Positions 54,236 through 63,667 of a DNA stretch of 64,000 nt are shown here, one piece after another (positions within the stretch are counted from its first letter, which is position 1; the number at the start of each line of letters is the position of its first letter). The position numbers and the translations under genes were made by a program. Origin of the DNA: Photobacterium profundum SS9 (GTDB lineage Bacteria > Pseudomonadota > Gammaproteobacteria > Enterobacterales > Vibrionaceae); NCBI RefSeq assembly GCF_000196255.1, contig NC_006371.1, positions 186,001-250,000 of the forward strand, in the 5' to 3' direction. The notes beneath the pieces were generated by a model. That model saw only the letters and a program-made list of their open reading frames with translations. It did no database searches and was not told the origin of the DNA.

Positions 54236-54796
54236 ATGAGTCGATGTGAAGAGAAAAAACAAAATGCTATAAATAAGACCGTCGAGTTGTGCTCTCAGTA
54301 TGGCTTCCATGGTACGAGTATGGATAAAATCACTGCTGCAACGGGCTTGTCAAAAGCGACGATTTATAAGTATTTTTTATCTAAAGAAAACCTTATTGCT
54401 CAGGCGCTTGATGCTTACGGAAAGAGTGCGATTGAGCACTTAACCAAGGTGATGAATGATGATTCATTGTCTTTAGAAGAAAAGCTAAGTGAACGCTTTG
54501 AAACCTTGCGTCAATCTCTAGCTATTAATGCTTTTAATGGTTGTTATTTCCAGCTTGCCCATAGTGAATTTTGTAATGCAGAAGAAAACATTACTGATAT
54601 ATGTACAATCTATAAACAACAACGTGTCAGTATGGTTTGTAATCTTCTTGAAACGCATAACGTAGAAAATGCCCAAGAAAAAGCCGTGAAAGCAGAGCTT
54701 ATTTTTAATGGCTTGATTGCGACGTTACAGATTTCAAAAGATCCTACTCTTATCGATATTGCACGTGATATGTATATGGATGTGATAAACAGCTAA
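54236..54796 (+). CDS. TetR-family transcriptional regulator
   Basis: 186 residues. The N-terminal helix-turn-helix, GFHGTSMDKITAATGLSKATIYKYFLSKENLIAQAL at about 23-58, is standard TetR. The C-terminal ligand domain is helical, with a Cys-rich patch (NGCYFQLAHSEFC) that could sense oxidation or electrophiles. Divergent from the two repeat proteins with twin palindromes in between, so it most likely represses itself and them. The inducer is unknown. Confidence 0.9.
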   Translation: MSRCEEKKQNAINKTVELCSQYGFHGTSMDKITAATGLSKATIYKYFLSKENLIAQALDAYGKSAIEHLTKVMNDDSLSLEEKLSERFETLRQSLAINAFNGCYFQLAHSEFCNAEENITDICTIYKQQRVSMVCNLLETHNVENAQEKAVKAELIFNGLIATLQISKDPTLIDIARDMYMDVINS

Positions 54797-54833
54797 CGTT
54801 GTTAAGGGTGAGCTATCAGCTTTGCTCGTTAAT

Positions 54834-54869
54834 GAAATACCGAGAGTCATTAATCACTCTCGGTATTTC
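54834..54869 (+). terminator. Terminator of the tetR gene
   Basis: GAAATACCGAGAG pairs with CTCTCGGTATTTC across a ten-base loop, 37 bp after the stop. Strong stem, weak T-run. Confidence 0.7.
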
Positions 54870-55187
54870 ATCATGTCACGATTCTTGTCATCATACAGTC
54901 AATGTCTGTATTGACGTTTACTGCATGGTTGATTAACGAATACAGCTTAGTTGCGACCCGCCATCACCCCGCCATATCCCAAATAGCCCCGTCACCCAGC
55001 TTGTTTCGTCCGATAATAAGAAGGTGATGGAATAACAATACTTAGCTATCTACTTCGCGATAATGGTCGTGCTGTTATGGAAAGGCTTTTTAATAAAAGC
55101 CTTTCTCTAAAATTCAATTTTCCAATCTGGGTATTATTTTTTTTTGATCTAACACGCTAAGATAACCGCTGAATTGAATAAGCAGTT
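54870..55187. other. Region upstream of dhaR with an AAAGGC hairpin
   Basis: No gene. AAAGGCTTTT-TAAT-AAAAGCCTTT at 55081-55104 is a perfect hairpin, which may sit in the dhaR leader or be a terminator against read-through. A T-rich tract at 55135-55146 follows. Confidence 0.45.
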
Positions 55188-57152
55188 ATGTTTCTTATGC
55201 AACCTAACCAAGCATTGACCAAAGAGATTTGGAACGCTTTTGTATCCCAATCGTCAGCAGAAGCTGAACTTCCTAATATTGAACCGCACTTACAGCAAGT
55301 CTGGGCCAGATGTCGTCGACAGCAACGTCATGATCATTGGTCGATGCCTCATCGGGCTAAAGGGGTAACCTATGCCTCGATACAGAAAAGTAAAGCTTCG
55401 TTTTTAAATATTGCCATACCTGCCATTGAAGATATTTATGAATATCTAGAAAGCGAGAGCTGCGCTTTTGTTATTAGCGATGAAGCTGGTTGTACTCTGT
55501 ATTTATGCGCAGACAGTGCGATGAAAGTAAAACTTGATGCGCTTGGTATTCAAGAGGGGGTTTACTGGCGAGAAGGCATTATGGGTAACAATGCAATTTC
55601 AAGTGCTATGCATTTAGCGAAAGCGACCCAAACTGCTGGTTTTGAGCATTTCAAGGAAGCACTACATGGTTTCGCGGTATATGCCGCCCCAGTATTTGGT
55701 GATACAGGAACCGCGCTAGGCTGCGTCGCGTTGGTTTTGCCTGTCGAAAAAGCCAGTGTTTCTGCATTGGGCTTAATCCATTCTGCTTCCCGTGATATAG
55801 CGAGCCAAATGCAGGCTGAGAGTATGCTTACCGAATCCAATCAGCATCTATCTGAGGTACATGTTTTACTTGAAGGTGTTGAGGAGGGTGTACTTGCATG
55901 GTATCCCAATGGAAAGATTCATTATTTGAATCAAAAAGGTTGCGACCTTTTGGGCCTTACGGTCAGTGAATTAGGGAGAGAAATCAGTTCGATACTCACT
56001 ATGCCTCAGCGTGTTCACCAAGCAATCAAACAGGGTGTTGGGCTAGATATGGTCGATACGACCATTGAAAGCAAAGGCCGGCTTATTTCTTTAGTCATGT
56101 CGCTAAAAATTGTGAAAAATGCTCAAAATACTACCCATTGCTATATTGCTCTGCTTTACCCTATTAAGCATATTCGCGATTTAGTACATCAGCATGTTGG
56201 CAATCGGGCGAGATTGACCTTTGACGATATTGTCGGGGGGTCGGATGCTATGCTGCGTGTGGTTCGGCAAGCGCGCCATGCAGCAAAAGGACGAGGCCCT
56301 GTTTTGCTTCATGGTGAAGATGGGATTGGGAAAAGTCACCTTGCCCAAGCTATTCATAATGGTAGTGATAGGCATGGTCAGCCGTTTATTGCCATAAACT
56401 GTCAAGCTATTCCCAAAGAACTCATGGCGAGTGAGTTTTTAGGTTCAGCGCTAGAAAGTGATCACACTTCTGTGTCAAAATTTGAGCTGGCGAATGGTGG
56501 TACTTTGTTTCTCGATCAAGTGGAATGTTTGTCTTCCGAGGTACAGGCTGCCTTGCTTCACTTACTCAAAACAGGGCTAATCAATCGTATGAACGGTAAT
56601 ATTGTTTCTGTGGATGTGCGTATTGTTGCCACATCGAACGTCGACTTAGATCAGTATGTCGTGGAAAAACATTTTCGTAGGCAGCTTCTTTTGGAGTTAC
56701 AAACGTTTGATATTCACGTATCCCCGCTTCGCGACCGAATTGAGGATGTGCCTATTCTTGTTGAACGAAAACTGACTCATTTGGAAGCTGAAAAGAAAAC
56801 ATCGCTTACTCTTAGTCAAGAAGCGTTGTCATTTTTAATGCGATATCGTTGGCCTGGAAACCATCGGGAATTGCGTAATGTGATTGAGCGTTCTGCCAAT
56901 TTTTCGGATGGTAGTGTTATTAGAGTTAAAGACTTACCTGACATTATTCTTACAGCGACAGAACATGGTCAGGTAGGTGATAAAGCTTTGCACTCAAACA
57001 GTTTAATTGATTCAGAAAAGATGACGATCATTCGCTCTGCCTTAGATTGCCGAGGGAAAGTCGGCAATATGTGTGAAGATTTGAAGGTGAGCCGTACGAC
57101 TTTATGGCGCAAGCTAAAAAACCACGATATTGACGTGAATGATTATAAATAA
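55188..57152 (+). CDS. dhaR: Transcriptional regulator of dihydroxyacetone kinase genes, DhaR
   Basis: 654 residues: an N-terminal GAF-like sensor, a PAS-like domain (about 215-320), a degenerate AAA+ domain and a Fis-type helix-turn-helix (KVGNMCEDLKVSRTTLWRKLK). The P-loop is HGEDGIGKSHL. The sigma-54 contact loop GAFTGA is absent (FLGSALESDHTSVSKFELA), as in E. coli DhaR, which works with the sigma-70 polymerase. In E. coli it is activated by DhaL and inhibited by DhaK. Here it is convergent with dhaKLM rather than divergent. The start is 55188 or 55197. Confidence 0.92.
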   Translation: MFLMQPNQALTKEIWNAFVSQSSAEAELPNIEPHLQQVWARCRRQQRHDHWSMPHRAKGVTYASIQKSKASFLNIAIPAIEDIYEYLESESCAFVISDEAGCTLYLCADSAMKVKLDALGIQEGVYWREGIMGNNAISSAMHLAKATQTAGFEHFKEALHGFAVYAAPVFGDTGTALGCVALVLPVEKASVSALGLIHSASRDIASQMQAESMLTESNQHLSEVHVLLEGVEEGVLAWYPNGKIHYLNQKGCDLLGLTVSELGREISSILTMPQRVHQAIKQGVGLDMVDTTIESKGRLISLVMSLKIVKNAQNTTHCYIALLYPIKHIRDLVHQHVGNRARLTFDDIVGGSDAMLRVVRQARHAAKGRGPVLLHGEDGIGKSHLAQAIHNGSDRHGQPFIAINCQAIPKELMASEFLGSALESDHTSVSKFELANGGTLFLDQVECLSSEVQAALLHLLKTGLINRMNGNIVSVDVRIVATSNVDLDQYVVEKHFRRQLLLELQTFDIHVSPLRDRIEDVPILVERKLTHLEAEKKTSLTLSQEALSFLMRYRWPGNHRELRNVIERSANFSDGSVIRVKDLPDIILTATEHGQVGDKALHSNSLIDSEKMTIIRSALDCRGKVGNMCEDLKVSRTTLWRKLKNHDIDVNDYK

Positions 57153-57164
57153 TCAGAAATAAAA

Positions 57165-57183
57165 ACCGCACATTATGTGCGGT
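57165..57183. terminator. Hairpin between convergent dhaR and dhaM
   Basis: ACCGCACATTATGTGCGGT is a perfect 19-base hairpin preceded by an A-run and lying 12 bp after the dhaR stop. It can end transcription from both sides. Confidence 0.65.
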
Positions 57184-57219
57184 GTGTTAGTTGATAGTGG
57201 CCACTTAGATCACGGACGC

Positions 57220-59727
57220 TTAGAGTATGGCTAATATTTGCGGTAAGGTCTCGGCATTCAAGACCTCTTTTGCTTTCCGTTCTGCTTGTTGGTGATGGGT
57301 TGCACGTACCGCCTGTTTAACCGCTGCAATACGGATTGGGCTCATACTCAGTTTATCAATTCCCATTCCGATCAGCGTCTCGGTTAGTTTTGGATCACCA
57401 GCCATTTCACCGCATATCCCAATAGGGATGCCTGCATCATGGGCGGCTTTAACTGCTAGCTCAATCATACGCAGCACAGCAGGCTGAGTGGAAGAGACTA
57501 AATACGAAACCGCATTATTGCCTCTGTCTGCAGCCATCACATACTGAGTGAGGTCGTTTGTACCGACACTGAAGAAACTCACTTCTTTAGCTAACTGCTT
57601 GGCATTGACTACCGCAGCTGGCACTTCAATCATAATACCGATCTCGGGAATGGTACTTGATATACCGTCACGCTGTAATGCGTTATGGCAGTCACTGAGT
57701 AGAGATTTCGCTTGGTGTAATTCCTCTGGAGTGGCAACCATTGGAAACATCACATGCAAATTCGGATGTTTAGCTCTTGCTCGAAGCAAGGCATTGAGCT
57801 GTACTTTGAATAGTTCTTCATTTTGCAAACATAATCGCAGACCTCGGCAACCAAGGAATGGGTTATCTTCATGCCCTTGTTGCAAATAGGCTAAAGGCTT
57901 ATCGCCACCAATATCGAGTGTACGTATGATCACCTGTTTATTACCAAATGAATTAGCTATTTGGGAATAGAATTCATATTGGTATTGTTCGGACGGTGCT
58001 TGTTCGCGTTCCATAAAAAGAAATTCGCTACGGACTAATCCAACACCTTCTGCACCACTATTCAGCGCTTGTTCCGCATCATCTAAAGTGGCTAGATTAG
58101 CAAAAACATCGACTGAGACACCATCTTGTGTATATGCTTTTTCTATCATAGTCGCTTGGGCTTGCTCTTTCTGGAACTGCTGTTTTTCAAGTTCTTTTTG
58201 TGCGCTTTCAAGTTGCAGTGACGTAGGTGATAACCACACTTCTCCGCTGCACCCATTAATGACTGCAACGCTGCCTTCTTGGCTACGAGACATTAATTTA
58301 TTGAGTCCTGTAATCGCCGGAATACCTAATGCCCTAGCAAGAATAGCGGAGTGTGATGTACTTCCTCCTTGCTCAAGGATAATCCCTTTGATCATTGTTG
58401 GATCAAGTTGTGCGGTATCTGATGGTGATAAGTCAACGGCAGCTAAAATTACTGGCTCAGTCAGTACGATTTTTTGTTCAGCTTCCCCGATGAGTAATCT
58501 CATTACGCGGCGACCAATATCGTAAATATCTTTGGCACGTGCCTGCATATATTCGCTAGAAACGTCTTTGTAAGCTTGTGCTGTCTGCTCAATAATTGAT
58601 GACCAAGCATTTTCCACATTGATTTTATTGCTGAGCTGTTGTGCAATTTGATTGCTGAGATCAGGATCTGCCAACATAGCGCAATGAGCTGTAAAAATAT
58701 CACTTTCTGATTTTGAGCCCGCGTGGGCAGTTCGGTCTGCCAATTGGGAGAGTTCTTGCTGAGCGGCGTCACTGGCTTGAGTGTATAACGTCCATTCCTG
58801 CTCATAACCTAGATAGCTACGATCTCGTGCTTTAGGCATTGTTGCGCGGTAGTGCCAGATTGGAGCGATAGCGATTCCTTCAGATATGCCAATGGCTCTT
58901 AAGCATCCATGTTCATCTTCAATGATATCGGTGACTTGATGAATTGTATTAACGCTATTTTGCTTATTCATGACATCGATTTGTTCATCTATCGATTCAT
59001 TGAAATGGTTATGTGCGAGCAATTTAAATGCTTGTAATGCCTGTTGTGCTTCTTTACCACTGGCAATACACACTAAGGTGTCGCCTTGCTTTACATCTAA
59101 TAGCGCAATGCTGTTAATGCTCTTGGCGCTGACTCGTCTGTCATGGCAACGTAGCCATATTTGAGCATCAAATGTGCTGATAGCAGCTACAATCGCAGAA
59201 GCTGGTCTGGCATGAATGCCATGGGGGTTTTGTACCAGCCATTCAATCTCTGTCTCGTTTTCACTGTCAGCGGGAGTTGGTAGAACATCGGTTGGTATAC
59301 CATTCGGCAGCTTCGCACTTTGGTTCAACAGCTGATATTTTGCGAGTAATGCATTGTGTGCCTCATTAGTGACTTCTTCGAGAGACATGCCAGCAGCGGC
59401 GGCAACACTTGCCGACATCGCTCCTTCAATGAGCGGTGCAGCACAGATGTGCACATTCGTAGTTTGTTCACTGCCCATAAGCTCTAAGGCCATGTCAGTA
59501 CTTAATATTGCGCTACCCATATCCACGAGAACCAAAACACCTTCGGGTGAATATACCTCTTCAATAGCCATCATGATGGCTATTGCATCGGTACCAATTG
59601 GATTTTCAGGATCATTGACGCCAGCAGCGACAGCGATTTGGACTTTCCCTTGTGTCATCTGTTCAGCCAGCGCATGAACGCCTTTGGCTAAATCTGGGCT
59701 GTGGGAAACAATGACAATACTGACCAT
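57220..59727 (-). CDS. dhaM: Multiphosphoryl transfer protein DhaM fused to complete enzyme I
   Basis: 835 residues in three modules: EIIA-Dha (His9 in VIVSHSPDLAKG), HPr (His172 in NPHGIHARPAS) and enzyme I (His459 in GGSTSHSAILARALG, then LGCRGLRLC and GICGEMAGD for PEP binding). E. coli DhaM (472 residues) has only the N-terminal part of enzyme I and needs the general PTS enzyme I. This protein has the whole enzyme I, so it could take phosphate from PEP directly and pass it to ADP on DhaL. Last gene of the dhaKLM set. Confidence 0.95.
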   Translation of the reverse strand: MVSIVIVSHSPDLAKGVHALAEQMTQGKVQIAVAAGVNDPENPIGTDAIAIMMAIEEVYSPEGVLVLVDMGSAILSTDMALELMGSEQTTNVHICAAPLIEGAMSASVAAAAGMSLEEVTNEAHNALLAKYQLLNQSAKLPNGIPTDVLPTPADSENETEIEWLVQNPHGIHARPASAIVAAISTFDAQIWLRCHDRRVSAKSINSIALLDVKQGDTLVCIASGKEAQQALQAFKLLAHNHFNESIDEQIDVMNKQNSVNTIHQVTDIIEDEHGCLRAIGISEGIAIAPIWHYRATMPKARDRSYLGYEQEWTLYTQASDAAQQELSQLADRTAHAGSKSESDIFTAHCAMLADPDLSNQIAQQLSNKINVENAWSSIIEQTAQAYKDVSSEYMQARAKDIYDIGRRVMRLLIGEAEQKIVLTEPVILAAVDLSPSDTAQLDPTMIKGIILEQGGSTSHSAILARALGIPAITGLNKLMSRSQEGSVAVINGCSGEVWLSPTSLQLESAQKELEKQQFQKEQAQATMIEKAYTQDGVSVDVFANLATLDDAEQALNSGAEGVGLVRSEFLFMEREQAPSEQYQYEFYSQIANSFGNKQVIIRTLDIGGDKPLAYLQQGHEDNPFLGCRGLRLCLQNEELFKVQLNALLRARAKHPNLHVMFPMVATPEELHQAKSLLSDCHNALQRDGISSTIPEIGIMIEVPAAVVNAKQLAKEVSFFSVGTNDLTQYVMAADRGNNAVSYLVSSTQPAVLRMIELAVKAAHDAGIPIGICGEMAGDPKLTETLIGMGIDKLSMSPIRIAAVKQAVRATHHQQAERKAKEVLNAETLPQILAIL

Positions 59728-59743
59728 AATTAAACCTTAAACG

Positions 59744-59764
59744 GAGGTGGTGTAATACCACCTC
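59744..59764 (-). other. Hairpin between dhaL and dhaM
   Basis: GAGGTGGTGTAATACCACCTC is a perfect eight-base-pair stem in the 62-bp dhaL-dhaM gap, just before the dhaM ribosome site. It may stabilise the upstream message or lower the amount of the large DhaM. Confidence 0.55.
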
Positions 59765-59789
59765 GAACAGAAAGAAAGGGAGGAGAAGA

Positions 59790-60416
59790 TTATTGCGCTG
59801 AAGCGTTGCGTAGTGCCGTAAAAAGTAGGTAGGTGGATGTCGCTCCTGGGTCTTGATGACCAATAGAACGTTCCCCTAAATAGCTTGCCCGTCCTTTTCT
59901 TGCTTGCATTGGAATTGTGCTTTTCATTGCGACTTCAGCATTGGCAACTGCTGTATTTAGTGCATCATAAACACTGATGTTTTGGTCTTGCTTTAGGCTT
60001 GTCATAATACCGTTCCAGGTATCAATCATGGTTTTATCACCCACCTCTGCCCTTCCGCGTTGAACAATTCCATCCATACCGTCTTGAAGCATTTTGGTGA
60101 GTTCAACAAGGTTGAGTTCTTCTTTAGACATTGCGCTGGTTGCTGCGCGTATAAAGAAAGTGCCATATAGTGGACCACTGGCTCCACCTATGCTTGATAG
60201 CAGTGTCATACCGGTGGTTTTCAAAATAGTGCCAATGTCTTTATCTGCAACACTCGGTAATTTCTCTTTTACTTTTTGAAAACCACGGTTCATATTGAGC
60301 CCATGATCTGAATCACCAATTTCTCGGTCTAACTCAGTCAAGAAATCTTGCTCGTTTTGGAATACGTCAGCTGAATCTTCAAGCCACTGAACGATTTGTT
60401 GTTTGGTAATTGTCAT
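59790..60416 (-). CDS. dhaL: Dihydroxyacetone kinase ADP-binding subunit DhaL
   Basis: 208 residues. The metal-binding aspartates D30, D35 and D37 in TELDREIGDSDHGLNM match E. coli DhaL exactly, and GGASGPLYGTFF and HQDPGATST are the ADP-binding loops. DhaL holds ADP as a cofactor, is rephosphorylated by DhaM and passes phosphate to dihydroxyacetone on DhaK. It lies 17 bp after dhaK. Confidence 0.96.
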   Translation of the reverse strand: MTITKQQIVQWLEDSADVFQNEQDFLTELDREIGDSDHGLNMNRGFQKVKEKLPSVADKDIGTILKTTGMTLLSSIGGASGPLYGTFFIRAATSAMSKEELNLVELTKMLQDGMDGIVQRGRAEVGDKTMIDTWNGIMTSLKQDQNISVYDALNTAVANAEVAMKSTIPMQARKGRASYLGERSIGHQDPGATSTYLLFTALRNASAQ

Positions 60417-60433
60417 CAGTTGTTCCTTAACGT

Positions 60434-61501
60434 TTAGCAGCCCCAGCGCATTGCTGGTGTGTTAACGGGCATATCGTACAGAGATAACATTTCATCATCG
60501 ACTTTTAGCACTGAGATCGAAATCCCTTGCATATCTAATGATGTGCAATAGCTACCAATAAGGTTCCGTTCAATTTGTATCTCATGGTTTTCCAGTATTT
60601 CAGCAACTTTTCGATATACTATGTAGAGCTCAGATTGTGGTGTTGCCCCTAGGTTGTTCACGAGCACAATAACTTTATCGCCAGAATTGAGAGACTCTGT
60701 GATCCAAGATTCGTCTTGCCATTCACCTAAATTATTATCCCAGCGGCGAACAATACGTTCATAGGGAGTGTTATCTAATATCTCACTCATCATATCGGTA
60801 GTGATAGTGTCGCCATCAGTAAAGGCGCGACGTTCGATACCGGGTTCCCCATGGATACCAACACCAAATTCAATTTCATTATCAGTTAACTCAAAACTTG
60901 GTTTACCAGCCGCAGGAACAGTACAAGCAGAAAGTGCAACACCAAATGAACGTCCACGGTTAGCAATATGTTTAGCTAAAGTACTCATTTTATCGAGGTC
61001 ATAGCCCTCTTCGGCCGCTGCCCCTAGGATTTTCTCTGCCAGTACAGTGGTCGCAACGCCACGTCGTCCTGCGGTATACAGGCTATCTTTCACTGCTACA
61101 TCATCATCAATCAGTGTCGCTTGTACTTTTAATCCCTCACCGTGAAGGAGTTCAACGGCTGTTTCAAAGTTCAGTACATCCCCGGTATAGTTTTTAATAA
61201 GAAAGAGAATACCTTCACCGGTGTCGACCTTTTGTGCACATTCGTACATTTGATCGGGTGTAGGTGATGTAAACATTTCACCAGGACAAGCACCATCAAG
61301 CATGCCTTTTCCTACATAACCGCCGTGCATAGGTTCATGACCGCTTCCTCCCCCAGAGATAAGTGCAACCTTGGTTTTTTCCCGCTCTTTTCGCACGATA
61401 TACATAGGATCTAAGTGTACGTCGAGTTCAGAATGAGCCTTCGCAATACCTTGAAGTTGCTCTTTAACCACTTGATCAATCTGATTAATCATCTTTTTCA
61501 T
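60434..61501 (-). CDS. dhaK: Dihydroxyacetone kinase substrate-binding subunit DhaK
   Basis: 355 residues. [20 protein letters not shown] is the substrate-site region. His217 in VGIHGEPG corresponds to E. coli His218, which binds dihydroxyacetone covalently as a hemiaminal. AAGGA six bases before the ATG at 61501 supports the start. It yields dihydroxyacetone phosphate for glycolysis, so the locus handles dihydroxyacetone or glycerol oxidised to it; no glycerol dehydrogenase gene is in the window. Confidence 0.96.
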   Translation of the reverse strand: MKKMINQIDQVVKEQLQGIAKAHSELDVHLDPMYIVRKEREKTKVALISGGGSGHEPMHGGYVGKGMLDGACPGEMFTSPTPDQMYECAQKVDTGEGILFLIKNYTGDVLNFETAVELLHGEGLKVQATLIDDDVAVKDSLYTAGRRGVATTVLAEKILGAAAEEGYDLDKMSTLAKHIANRGRSFGVALSACTVPAAGKPSFELTDNEIEFGVGIHGEPGIERRAFTDGDTITTDMMSEILDNTPYERIVRRWDNNLGEWQDESWITESLNSGDKVIVLVNNLGATPQSELYIVYRKVAEILENHEIQIERNLIGSYCTSLDMQGISISVLKVDDEMLSLYDMPVNTPAMRWGC

Positions 61502-61641
61502 CGTTCTATCCTTATTATTCTGCGTTGGAGCAGTTTATTTATGGGGTAAAAGGAAGTCGTAGCAAATCGCTGTTTATAAATTTACCTGTAATGTCAAAGC
61601 TGATGGTATGCCAATAAGAGAAGAGGCGTTACTCCGGTTAT

Positions 61642-61694
61642 TGTGTTTCAAAATGGAACCATTTGGAGGTGCTTATGTTCCGTAATGAAACACA
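61642..61694. promoter_or_regulatory. Compound palindrome upstream of dhaK, candidate DhaR site
   Basis: TGTGTTTCA-AAAT-GGAAC on the left is mirrored by GTTCC-GTAA-TGAAACACA on the right, giving a 53-bp imperfect palindrome. Each half is itself a dyad of the type TGTTTC-N5-GGAAC. It lies about 140-190 bp before the dhaK start, a usual distance for activators of the DhaR class. It also surrounds the ribosome site and start of a short frame at 61675, so an RNA role is possible. Confidence 0.5.
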
Positions 61695-61776
61695 CATTGA
61701 GTTCAGGGTGCAGATTCTTGAGCTAAAGCATACTTTGGGCTTGTTATCTGGAATAGAGAGTGATGATAGTGAGTAG
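61675..61776 (+). CDS. Possible 33-residue peptide
   Basis: MFRNETHIEFRVQILELKHT continues to GLLSGIESDDSE. GGAGG five bases before the ATG is the best ribosome site in the neighbourhood. Mostly helical and acidic at the end; no family known. It starts inside the palindrome described at 61642-61694. The rest of 61502-62030 shows no other feature. Confidence 0.35.
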   Translation: MFRNETHIEFRVQILELKHTLGLLSGIESDDSE

Positions 61777-62030
61777 GCGCTAAGCTTACTGGGGTGTATT
61801 GATGTGTAAGTTTGCAACTAGGATCACAAATAATATTAGTAATAATTAGGTGGCGGTGGGCAGTAAAGAATCAGATTTAGCCAGAAAAATAAGCACTCTT
61901 AAGCATATGAACTACATTGGATGTATATAAAATAAATCTAACATGAAGATAGTGATTATTTGTGATGACATGTTGCAGCTGGTAATGGAAGGCTGCCTAT
62001 ATCGTCACCTTATGGAAGAGGGTAATAATA

Positions 62031-63575
62031 ATGAAAAGCAACCAATACACTGCCGATAGAGAGACCTCCTTAGATAATGATGCTCAACTCGTGACAACCA
62101 CCGACTTACAAGGTGTTATTTCTTACGCGAATGATGAGTTTATTAAAATAAGTGGTTACACCTGCGAAGAATTAGTTGGTCAGCATCATAATATTATTCG
62201 CCACCCCGACATGCCACCTCAAGCTTTTGGTGATTTATGGAAACACTTGAAAGAAAATAAGCCTTGGCGAGGAGTTGTGAAAAACCGTTGTAAAGATGGC
62301 AGTTTTTATTGGGTCGATGCCTATGTGACACCGATATATCAAAATGACCGTGTAAGTGGCTACCAGTCTGTTCGACGCAAGCCGACACCCGCAATGATCA
62401 CCTCTGCAACTCATATATATGAGCAACTTAACCAGAAGAAAAACCCATATTCATTTCAGCCTTCAATATTACAAAAACTTTTATTAGTCACCGCTATCAC
62501 ACTGATTACCATTAGTAGCGCTCATTTTTCATTGCATGAGTTTGCTGAATTTAGTGCTTTAATCCCACTTGTACTTTTTATTCTTTTCTATCGTAACGAG
62601 TTGTTCAAACAACCGATGTATTTTAAAAGCCTCAAAGATGATTATGATAGTTTAACTCGGATTATTTACAGTGGTGACTCTGCTGAATCCATTGCTGATT
62701 TTCATTTACAGCTTTGCGATGCGCGGATTAAAACAGTTCTCGGGCGAGTTGATGATGCATCTTTAACATTAAAAATGGTAAGTGGAGATTTACAGCAAGC
62801 GGTCGTGGCAGCCAAACAGTCGATTACAGTACAAGATCAAGATACCCAGCACATTGCCACCTCGATTACTCAGATGTCTGCAGTTGCCAGTGAAATTGCA
62901 CAAAACACACAATTAACCTCAGATAAGGCTTTACTCGCACAAGAACAGTGTGCCAAAACAACAATGATCCTCAACACGACCCAAGATAATATCAATGAGC
63001 TTGCGATTGAAACAGAAAATACGGCTGAAACGGCACAATCTTTAGCCAGAGTGTCTGACCAAATAGAAACCATGATGGTCGAGATTCAGGGAATTGCGCA
63101 ACAAACAAATTTACTTGCACTCAATGCTGCCATCGAAGCTGCGAGGGCAGGTGAACAAGGTCGGGGATTCGCCGTTGTGGCTGATGAGGTCCGTGCATTG
63201 TCTCAACGAACACATGGGGCAACCGAAAAAATTCAATTCAGTATTGATGAGATCAATAAATCTCTGGGTGACTGGCAATCCCGAACCACTCATAGCATCC
63301 GAAAAACCCAGCAATGTGTCGAGAATACAAGCCTAACAGCACAGAACATTAAGAATGTAGTCGCTATGGTGGATGAAATTGCAGAAATTTCAACACAGAT
63401 TGCAATAGCGGCTGAAGAGCAAGGTACTGTCGCTGCTGAAATTAGCAAAAATGTCCATCAAATATCCGATTCTTCCGCAAAAAATATAGAACAAATTGAA
63501 GCGATGGAAATCTCATCAGAACGAGTACGAGACAATGTAGCCTCACTTGATGCTTTAGGAAAATCGTTTGGTTAG
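62031..63575 (+). CDS. aer: Aer-like PAS-containing chemoreceptor
   Basis: 514 residues: an N-terminal PAS domain ([41 protein letters not shown]-containing [13 protein letters not shown]) typical of Aer and its FAD-binding relatives. Two close hydrophobic helices at about 149-185 follow ([18 protein letters not shown] and [14 protein letters not shown]), with no periplasmic domain between them. The signalling domain has the tip [20 protein letters not shown]. It would sense redox or energy state from inside the cell and signal to CheA. Confidence 0.92.
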   Translation: MKSNQYTADRETSLDNDAQLVTTTDLQGVISYANDEFIKISGYTCEELVGQHHNIIRHPDMPPQAFGDLWKHLKENKPWRGVVKNRCKDGSFYWVDAYVTPIYQNDRVSGYQSVRRKPTPAMITSATHIYEQLNQKKNPYSFQPSILQKLLLVTAITLITISSAHFSLHEFAEFSALIPLVLFILFYRNELFKQPMYFKSLKDDYDSLTRIIYSGDSAESIADFHLQLCDARIKTVLGRVDDASLTLKMVSGDLQQAVVAAKQSITVQDQDTQHIATSITQMSAVASEIAQNTQLTSDKALLAQEQCAKTTMILNTTQDNINELAIETENTAETAQSLARVSDQIETMMVEIQGIAQQTNLLALNAAIEAARAGEQGRGFAVVADEVRALSQRTHGATEKIQFSIDEINKSLGDWQSRTTHSIRKTQQCVENTSLTAQNIKNVVAMVDEIAEISTQIAIAAEEQGTVAAEISKNVHQISDSSAKNIEQIEAMEISSERVRDNVASLDALGKSFG

Positions 63576-63667
63576 CCGCTGATTTATGAGGAGTAGCATA
63601 CTCCTCATATTTAGTTATCCAAGATCATTTAACGTGCTTGTTCAGCGTGAATTTATTGATTTGGCAA

